From Hemicentrotus pulcherrimus (taxonomy: Eukaryota; Echinodermata; Echinoidea; Camarodonta; Strongylocentrotidae), in assembly GCA_003118195.1 (NCBI GenBank), contig BEXV01000611.1, positions 15,913 through 26,915 of the forward strand: a stretch of 11,003 nucleotides of DNA. Direction: 5' to 3'. Each line of letters opens with the position of its first letter. Position 1 is the stretch's first letter. A program made the position numbers and the translations under genes. Positions 9,101-11,003 of the stretch are shown in pieces. The notes under the pieces are model-generated. The model was not told the origin of the DNA. It saw only the letters and a list, made by a program, of their open reading frames with translations, and ran no database searches.

Positions 9101-10688
9101 GTATAATATAAATATATAATATATTATTTGTAACACTTTGAATGATAAAATCTTTCTGAAAAGTAGTCCTTGCTTGCTTACTTGCTTAAGTCGGGTCAAC
9201 TGCCCGAGCTGTGATGGCCTTCCACACATTCCTGTCCAACATGGCTGCTTTTATCTCAGACAGTTCAAGTCCCGTGTCCTTCTTGAGTAGGTCTGTATAG
9301 GTAAGACCCGAAAGATGGTGAACTATGCCCAAGCAGGATGAAGCCAGAGGAAACTCTGGTGGAGGTCCGCAGCGATTCTGACATGCAAAGTAGTCCTACC
9401 AATTATTAAATTATCATTAAACTGCTTCATGGGAAAGTTTTAAACATTAACAAATTCCAAAATTTCAGGGAAACAAGTAAGACAAAAATCGCCTGTTTGG
9501 GTTTTATATAAAAACACATTTGATGTTTATTTTGTAAACACAAGTACACTAGGAAGAAAATCCTGTCTATAGTAGCCACTTTTTCTTATTCCATTGACTG
9601 TTTAATGTTGAATAGTTCCTTTATTAATAACAATACTGGATAAAGTCCATGATTTAACAGAAGCCTACATGCCTATATCTGCCCAATTGTATATACTAGT
9701 CCATTGTATATATATGGTCCTGAGGTCCTCTCTCTGTCATTAACATTATCAAAGAAGATGATGCACTTATTTGGATATATATAATCTAGGGAAGTTCATT
9801 GCTCAAAACCTGAACAGCAAAGAGGAAACTATATTGATCATTAAACTTTGTACAACATACATGGTCTGATTATTCAGACCTAATATCAAAATATAATATC
9901 AAACTATGATTTGATGAATTGATATACAGAACACATGGATGGAGATCCTATAGAGATTCATCTATTTTGTGATAACCTCATTTTACGTAGAAATTCCTAG
10001 TGACCATGATTTGTTTAGCTATTTCTTTGTTAAAGCATTTGAAATTCAGATATTTCAAAATACCAGAGAAAATTTGAGTCTAATCTAGCAATTTTCTGTA
10101 GTAATCTAGTCTAGATCGAGTCTACATGGATGCCAAGAAAAAATATGTGACCAACTGACCACTCTCATCATCAAACAACATTTTAACTAAAATTGTACCT
10201 ATACAAAATCTATTCCATTACTCCATGCTATAGACTAGGTTTTATGACAAATTAAACCACTTGATTAGTTACAATGTGACCATACAACAGCCTGGTGCGG
10301 AGACTAGCTTTGTATGCGTTTAAGTGAATATAAATGACATCATCATCTAAAAATATCTATGCTGTAGTCTATTGAGAAAGAAAAATCACGATATTTAGCA
10401 TCAAAATCTTACGTACGCTCTTCACGGAATGGTATGTCTTTACTAAATAAACTTTATGAGAAATACATGCAAGACAAAAGTCTGTCCAAAACAACCTCAT
10501 TATAGCACATAACTGTGAAAATGTGTAACCTTATATCCGAATATTCAAAGACAAACATATAATCGCGTGCACGGGACTGCCTACCTCGTAACTGGTCCGA
10601 AGACGACATTTGCTCCTCTAATCCAGTTAAGAACGACATTTTCAGGTTCAGGTTGAAACCACTGGGTAAATTTCCGAAACGAAGACAT
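1..10688 (-). CDS. EF-hand-like / nucleoside 2-deoxyribosyltransferase-like protein, 5' part of a multi-exon gene (partial)
   Basis: Seven exons on the minus strand join as 10688-10585, 10442-10413, 9088-8979, 7139-7022, 3580-3480, 2674-2583 and 107-1. All boundaries are GT/AG, and the summed 662 nt stay open with matching phase at each junction. The predicted 220 residues contain a short N-terminus, two EF-hand-like helix-loop-helix units (46-113), a basic Ser/Pro linker (121-154) and a domain opening with LGGSCNPTTWRRD (157-169) and containing LLLFVIDN (207-214). From family knowledge, the last part resembles the nucleoside 2-deoxyribosyltransferase-like domain (Pfam Nuc_deoxyri_tr2) that I recall from Drosophila Raw. 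Enzymatic activity is not established, and no signal peptide or membrane segment is visible, so a cytosolic or nuclear protein is likely. The C-terminal part lies beyond the left edge. I am confident in the exon chain, moderately confident in the family, and unsure of function. Confidence 0.85.
108..1004. other. Intron 6, 3' part (gene sense)
   Basis: This is AT-rich intron sequence between exons 6 and 7. It holds an (AT)n microsatellite at 769-782. I see no exon, RNA gene or recognisable repeat, and the short open frames have no codon or motif support. Confidence 0.6.
1005..1056 (+). mobile_element. LINE-like 3' end with (TTCAAG)n tail
   Basis: The stretch TACCTCTTGTTATGTGTCTA is followed by GGATAATAAA (AATAAA at 1034-1039) and the short repeat TTCAAGTTCAAGTTCA. 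The arrangement resembles the element at 3180-3315 but with a different tail unit. It is weak evidence on its own. Confidence 0.35.
1057..2120. other. Intron 6, middle part, nothing recognised
   Basis: This is unique-looking AT-rich sequence. Short frames at 1145-1363 and 1828-2016 have no recognisable motif and no splice-compatible context, so I treat them as chance. Confidence 0.55.
2121..2463 (+). mobile_element. tRNA-headed SINE, family A
   Basis: The head contains an A box, TGGCTCAGTCGG (2133-2144), and a B box, GGTTCGACTCC (2169-2179), so it descends from a tRNA, with the anticodon arm shortened. The body has the block GTCCCTCGGATAGGACGTTA (2271-2290), then CACGTTAAGAACCCACTGCA (2323-2342) and GAGTAGGGGGAAACTC. 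An A-rich tail (AAGAAGAAAAAGAAAG) ends near 2463. It lies in the intron between exons 6 and 7, opposite to the gene. Confidence 0.82.
2583..2674 (-). CDS. Exon 6: start of nucleoside 2-deoxyribosyltransferase-like domain
   Basis: The 92-nt exon has acceptor TTTCTGATCTAG|TGTTC and donor AATCCA|GTAAGT. It completes Val155 and encodes FLGGSCNPTTWRRDVAIPLL then KQYSLTFYNP (residues 156-185). The VFLGGSCNPTTWR motif, a strand followed by a Gly-Gly-Ser turn and an Arg/Asp helix, is the hallmark that led me to the nucleoside 2-deoxyribosyltransferase-like family. In related enzymes this loop lies at the nucleoside-binding end of a Rossmann-like fold. The exon ends exactly on a codon boundary, which suits exon 7. 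Confidence 0.9.
2675..3179. other. Intron 5 (between exons 5 and 6), nothing recognised
   Basis: This is AT-rich intronic sequence bounded by the donor of exon 5 at 3479 and the acceptor of exon 6 at 2675. A LINE-like tail occupies part of the remainder. No additional exon is required, because exons 5 and 6 are phase-compatible. Confidence 0.6.
3180..3315 (+). mobile_element. LINE-like 3' end with (ACTGAA)n tail
   Basis: A T/A-rich 3'-UTR-like stretch contains ATGCATGTATATGGAAATCA, then AATAAA at 3278-3283 and an irregular ACTGAA/AAACTG repeat (3284-3315). This layout is typical of CR1/L2-type LINE ends, but no coding remnant is attached, so the assignment is tentative. Confidence 0.4.
3480..3580 (-). 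CDS. Exon 5: basic Ser/Pro-rich linker
   Basis: The 101-nt exon has an excellent acceptor (CCCCTTTGTCTGCAG|CGCC) and donor (TTTAATG|GTAAGT). In the frame imposed by exon 4 it encodes ALPRFTSPSHSRYRPIPPSP followed by SKKHRSSVIANFN. The segment has many Ser/Pro and basic residues, suggesting a flexible, possibly phosphorylated linker (SP and TSP sites) between the EF-hand pair and the C-terminal domain. The last residues already lead into the first beta strand of the next domain. A competing open frame here (PFLVLPRPHIPD) does not fit the phases of its neighbours. Confidence 0.82.
3719..3920 (-). mobile_element. SINE, family B, 5'-truncated copy with (AAAC)n tail
   Basis: Read on the minus strand, this matches the family B copy at 4584-4786: GTTCGAAAC (B-box remnant near 3893), GTGCTAGTGCCC, AATTCTCATTACCAAGCCTC, AGAGAGGACTTAAAGCCGTC and GTTGCTTACTGACAAGCAT. 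The A-box half of the head is missing. The (GTTT)n run at 3719-3757 on the plus strand is its 3' tail. Confidence 0.8.
3938..4005. repeat. Diverged dispersed repeat, copy 1
   Basis: The segment TTAATAGTTCCATGTAGTAA through ATATGAGCATCAAATATTAC aligns with 7262-7340 (TTAATAGCTCCATGTCATAA through ACATGAGCTTCAAATACTAT), with several substitutions and a small indel. The family is not recognised. Confidence 0.5.
4321..4331. repeat. Poly-C tract
   Basis: Eleven consecutive C bases lie in otherwise AT-rich intron DNA, followed by TCAATC. It is simple sequence of no clear function, and its length may be unreliable. Confidence 0.8.
4584..4786 (+). mobile_element. tRNA-headed SINE, family B (full-length head)
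   Basis: A box TAGCTCAGTCGG (4595-4606) and B box GGTTCGAAACC (4638-4648) mark a tRNA head. The anticodon-loop equivalent CTTGTAA would read TGT (Thr-like). The body includes GCTAGTGCCCTTTGGTAAGG, GTCCCTCGGAGAGGACCTAA (4698-4717) and GCATTTATGCTTTCTTAGCA, ending AGGTAAAATAACC with an ACC/ATTC-rich tail to about 4810. It is not a functional tRNA gene, because the 3' acceptor half does not pair with the 5' end and a SINE body follows. Confidence 0.82.
4834..4952. repeat. Exact 60-bp tandem duplication
   Basis: Units at 4834-4893 and 4894-4952 both begin CAGCTGGTAAAGTGAAATAA and end AATGCAATTCAATTCAA, with no mismatch seen. A further 11-bp doublet, AACTGTTATTC, follows directly (4951-4972). The perfect identity implies a recent event. 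Confidence 0.92.
5316..5640 (-). mobile_element. SINE, family C, copy 1
   Basis: This is a diverged copy of the element at 6394-6770, sharing GTCATTGGATTCAGGCTTAC, CATCCTACCGGGTACCCATT and GTGGAGAGTGGCAAATGTA in the same order. The head on the minus strand keeps only a B-box-like GTTCAAGTCCC (5603-5613), and no A box is recognisable. The minus-strand 3' end is ATAAATGTGAGCTATTATTA, a common tail of SINE/LINE pairs in marine invertebrates. Confidence 0.8.
5881..5980. repeat. 100-bp imperfect palindrome, MITE-like
   Basis: The left arm CATTTACACTGCAACCG and the reverse complement of the right arm (TGTTTACACTACTGCAAAG) match with small indels. The match continues through ACTCAT and AATTTTT to a centre at GGGCATGCAC. 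Such arms suggest a small non-autonomous DNA transposon or hairpin element. No target-site duplication could be fixed. Confidence 0.45.
5981..6393. other. Intron 4, between palindrome and SINE C copy 2
   Basis: A chance open frame at 5996-6241 lies here. It shows no conserved motif. The region is otherwise AT-rich with short C runs (CCCCCCATCCCCCC near 6038-6051). Confidence 0.5.
6394..6770 (-). mobile_element. SINE, family C, copy 2 (complete)
   Basis: On the minus strand the head has TGGACGAGTGGAT (6762-6750), resembling the A box of Leu/Ser tRNAs, and GCGGTTAAAGTCCC (6720-6707) as a B box. The body contains GGGTACCCGGTAGGATGCGA. The 3' end has AGTGCTATATAAGAAGTAGC followed by (TAT)n. A short hairpin, AGGACTGAAGGTCCT, lies near 6433, and an (AT)n run at 6464-6478 interrupts the body. 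Confidence 0.82.
7022..7139 (-). CDS. Exon 4: second EF-hand-like unit
   Basis: The 118-nt exon has acceptor TTTGTTACACAG|TGTATT and donor AACCTAG|GTAAGA. It completes Val82 and encodes residues 83-120, including YCMLHTAADCNP, then STDHITFGEFCIFASELEQQ. The ITFGEFCIFA stretch is the typical end of an EF-hand loop (Ile at position 8, Glu at position 12) followed by the exiting helix. The loop between Asp91 and Glu105 is longer than the canonical 12 residues, so it is probably non-canonical. With exon 3 it completes a paired EF-hand fold. Two leftover bases (AG) are completed by exon 5 to Ser121. Confidence 0.85.
7262..7340. repeat. Diverged dispersed repeat, copy 2
   Basis: This is the partner of the segment at 3938-4005, in the same orientation, about 3.3 kb away in the neighbouring intron between exons 4 and 3. 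Similarity fades on both sides. Confidence 0.5.
7617..7690. repeat. GTTT/T-rich low-complexity tract
   Basis: Runs of GTTT, TCTGG and oligo-T lie in the intron 40-115 bp after the exon 3 donor (minus-strand sense). The same tract recurs in the second copy at 8864-8937. On the minus strand it translates as a spurious poly-Lys/Thr tail on the exon. Confidence 0.7.
7732..7841 (-). CDS. Exon 3, left copy (duplicate exon)
   Basis: This copy has the same length and splice sites as 8979-9088 (acceptor CCTATACAG|GCGATA, donor TCACAAG|GTAATT) and encodes the identical 36 residues. The two base differences, at 7778 (Leu66 CTG/CTA) and 7835 (Tyr47 TAC/TAT), are both silent. It is either the second allele of the same exon, kept in the assembly by mistake, or a truly duplicated and mutually exclusive exon. 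The single N at 8799 between the copies favours the first. Phase fits exon 2 upstream and exon 4 downstream equally well from either copy. Confidence 0.75.
7820..7953 (-). repeat. Local tandem duplication of the exon 3 acceptor
   Basis: Unit 1 (7820-7882) and unit 2 (7883-7953) both run from CTCAAAAGAG through the splice acceptor and the TATAATATA-rich intron to AACACT, at an offset of 63 bp. Unit 2 holds a decayed copy of the first 22 or so exon bases with its own CCAATACAG acceptor. The right copy of the large duplication has only one unit. Confidence 0.85.
8160..8365. repeat. Dispersed-repeat fragment with phased GACCACC-like motifs, partly absent from right copy
   Basis: From 8274 the sequence reads ACAGTCAAACCTGTCTTTAA, followed by AGGGACCACCTCTC, ATGGTCACCATC and GCAGCCAC. 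These are three variants of one unit spaced about 18-20 bp. I recognise this style of motif from dispersed repeats in several marine invertebrates but cannot name the family. Bases 8160-8323 are missing from the right copy, which keeps only the last unit (about 9567-9590). Confidence 0.5.
8799..8799. other. Single ambiguous base (N) at the duplication seam
   Basis: This is the only N in the window. It sits exactly where the left copy ends (GAAATT) and one base before the right copy begins (AGTATG). One-base gap placeholders are used by some assemblers when two contigs overlap or abut with unknown spacing, so this looks like a contig join. Confidence 0.85.
8979..9088 (-). CDS. Exon 3, right copy: first EF-hand-like unit
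   Basis: The 110-nt exon has acceptor CCAATACAG|GCGATA and donor TCACAAG|GTAATT. It encodes residues 46-81, starting RYLDSFERHSEGAKRITDRQ and ending MNELGFFPTKSQ. The pattern of a helix, a short polar loop followed by Ile, then a second helix ending LGFFPT matches the odd-numbered EF-hand of calmodulin-type pairs. The loop (around residues 53-64) lacks the usual D-x-D-x-D-G ligands, so calcium binding is doubtful. The exon is duplicated at 7732-7841 with two silent differences (9025 and 9082). Including both copies in one transcript would break the frame, so only one can be used. Confidence 0.85.
9160..9397 (-). mobile_element. Chimeric retro-insertion: LINE 3' end joined to inverted 28S rRNA fragment
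   Basis: A 216-bp insert (9171-9386) is flanked by an 11-bp direct repeat AAAGTAGTCCT (9160-9170 and 9387-9397). The left copy of the duplication shows the near-empty site (AAAGTAGCCCG, about 7977). On the minus strand, 9302-9186 reads TYTDLLKKDTGLELSEIKAA, then MLDRNVWKAITARAVDPT and a stop. This resembles the C-terminal tail of non-LTR retrotransposon reverse transcriptases. It is followed by a CAAG/TAAG repeat tail (9171-9187). The other end, 9306-9389, reads in the plus direction as conserved 28S rRNA. The flanking duplication and tail indicate target-primed reverse transcription. Confidence 0.8.
9306..9389 (+). repeat. 28S rRNA-derived segment (not a functional rRNA gene)
   Basis: The stretch ACCCGAAAGATGGTGAACTA through GAAGCCAGAGGAAACTCTGG to ACATGCAAA matches the well-known conserved core of eukaryotic large-subunit rRNA with only a few substitutions. 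At about 84 bp it is a fragment embedded in a retro-insertion. It runs opposite to the LINE tail beside it. Confidence 0.85.
10047..10412. other. Intron 2, unique part upstream of the duplication
   Basis: This is single-copy AT-rich sequence between the donor of exon 2 and the end of the duplicated block. TCTAGTCTAGATCGAGTCTA near 10106-10125 is a short imperfect repeat. No exon is seen, and none is needed by phase. Confidence 0.5.
10413..10442 (-). CDS. Exon 2, 30-nt microexon
   Basis: The acceptor is TTTATTTAG|TAAAG and the donor is CGTAC|GTAAGA, a strong consensus. The exon supplies one base completing Ser35, then KDIPFREER, and two bases of Thr45 completed by exon 3. The resulting stretch SKDIPFREERTRYLDSFERH reads smoothly into the EF-hand-like unit, which is the main support for so short an exon. 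Another AG five bases into the exon (TAAAG|AC) would give a 25-nt version fitting the alternative ATG frame of exon 1. Its polypyrimidine tract is weak in either case. Confidence 0.68.
10585..10688 (-). CDS. Exon 1 (start codon to first donor)
   Basis: The exon begins at the ATG ending at 10688 and encodes MSSFRKFTQW, then 24 further residues to GPVT, with two bases left over. The donor reads ACGAG|GTAGGC. This start was chosen because an in-frame TGA lies five codons upstream, a TATA box lies about 53 bp upstream, and only this frame joins the 30-nt exon 2 through its better acceptor. A second ATG at 10639, in another frame, gives MSFLTGLEEQ and would be an overlapping alternative. The segment is rich in aromatic and hydrophobic residues (QWFQPEPENVVLNW) with no recognised domain. 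Confidence 0.75.
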
Positions 10689-10760
10689 GTTCCTAAACAC
10701 TCAAACTCAAATTGCTGTAAAATACCAACTCATTTCCTACTTATATACATTTTTTAACAG
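10689..10760 (-). promoter_or_regulatory. Probable TATA-type core promoter and short 5' UTR
   Basis: On the minus strand, GTATATAAG (TATA element at 10741-10747) lies 53 bp upstream of the chosen start codon. A TATA box normally sets initiation about 30 bp downstream, which would place the transcription start near 10712 and leave a 5' UTR of roughly 24 nt. The stretch has an in-frame TGA just before the ATG. The start site is inferred from spacing only. Confidence 0.45.
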
Positions 10761-11003
10761 CGACTTGCTCAGAATTGCGGAAGGCGCGCGCTGGGCGGAA
10801 AAGCAAGCAAGCGCGCTTGCGCTCTCTCTCCCCTTTCGACTCTCGTATAAACGTGTCTCTGCTCAGCTCAGCTCAGCGTTTAGCGCTAGCTTGACAGTCG
10901 ATGAAACTTGTCTGATAACACAGTAGTCATATTCATAATTACACGGACCTTGGCCGCCGGGCAGGAAACCCAGTCATCATATTCTTTTTAGCGTATGAAG
11001 TAA
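10761..11003. promoter_or_regulatory. GC-rich upstream region with palindrome
   Basis: This is one of the few GC/CpG-rich patches in the window. It contains a perfect 14-bp palindrome, GCAAGCGCGCTTGC, at 10807-10820, a TTTCCGCCC run on the minus strand (10792-10800), a CT-rich tract (10821-10834) and three GCTCA units near 10860-10875. Its place directly upstream of the predicted transcription start suggests proximal promoter elements. The palindrome resembles NRF1-type sites and TTTCCGCC resembles E2F-type sites, but neither is a full consensus. No exon is seen from here to the window end. Confidence 0.35.

Larger units (their letters stand above)
8801..10046. repeat. Right copy of 1.25-kb head-to-tail duplication
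   Basis: This segment starts AGTATGTCTTAGATG just after the N and ends AAAGCATTTGAAATT, after which the sequence becomes unique (CAGATATTTC). It holds exon 3 at 8979-9088. It carries a retro-insertion at 9171-9386 and lacks the block found at 8160-8323 of the left copy. There are scattered substitutions elsewhere, for example a longer CTCTCTGTC run near 9730. Divergence by a few substitutions plus several discrete indels is typical of two alleles in a highly polymorphic species. Confidence 0.92.

Noticed and set aside
9306..9389. rRNA gene
   Set aside because: It is an 84-bp fragment inside a short retro-insertion with target duplications, not a ribosomal unit.
10454..10639. 61-codon frame starting MSFLTGLEEQ as the main start
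   Set aside because: It reads through the exon 1 donor and needs a weaker acceptor for exon 2. The upstream ATG at 10688 fits the better acceptor and the TATA spacing. It is kept only as an alternative N-terminus.

Overview
This is eukaryotic, metazoan nuclear DNA. It is AT-rich, with small protein-coding islands bounded by GT/AG splice sites, separated by introns full of tRNA-headed SINEs, LINE 3' ends and simple repeats. The SINE types and the predicted protein suggest a marine invertebrate deuterostome. An echinoderm, especially a sea urchin, is my best guess, but this rests on recognition and not on a search.

The minus strand carries the 5' part of one gene running right to left across the whole window and off the left edge. 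Seven exons join in one open reading frame: 10688-10585, 10442-10413, 9088-8979 (second copy at 7841-7732), 7139-7022, 3580-3480, 2674-2583 and 107-1. Every splice phase matches, giving 220 complete codons. The protein has a short N-terminal region, two degenerate EF-hand-like units (about residues 46-113), a basic Ser/Pro-rich linker (121-154), and the start of a nucleoside 2-deoxyribosyltransferase-like domain (from about 155). That domain resembles the one I recall from Drosophila Raw. None of the real exons is an obvious long ORF. They emerge only from joint use of splice sites and phase.

Layout: 10690-11003 holds a probable TATA promoter and a GC-rich upstream region. Exons 1 and 2 follow. 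From 7554 to 10046 there are two head-to-tail copies of a 1.25 kb segment containing exon 3, with a single N exactly at the seam. The copies differ by two silent changes in the exon, a 216-bp retro-insertion, a 164-bp indel and a local acceptor duplication. This looks like two alleles of a heterozygous animal left unmerged by the assembler, although a real tandem duplication is possible. The right copy's insertion joins a 28S rRNA fragment to a LINE 3' end in opposite orientation, flanked by an 11-bp target duplication.

The 3.4-kb intron between exons 4 and 5 holds two copies of one SINE family (5316-5640 and 6394-6770), two of another (3755-3920 and 4584-4786), a 100-bp palindrome and a 60-bp tandem duplication. 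The 2.5-kb intron between exons 6 and 7 holds a third SINE type (2121-2463). I see no bacterial-type gene, CRISPR array, virus or toxin gene.
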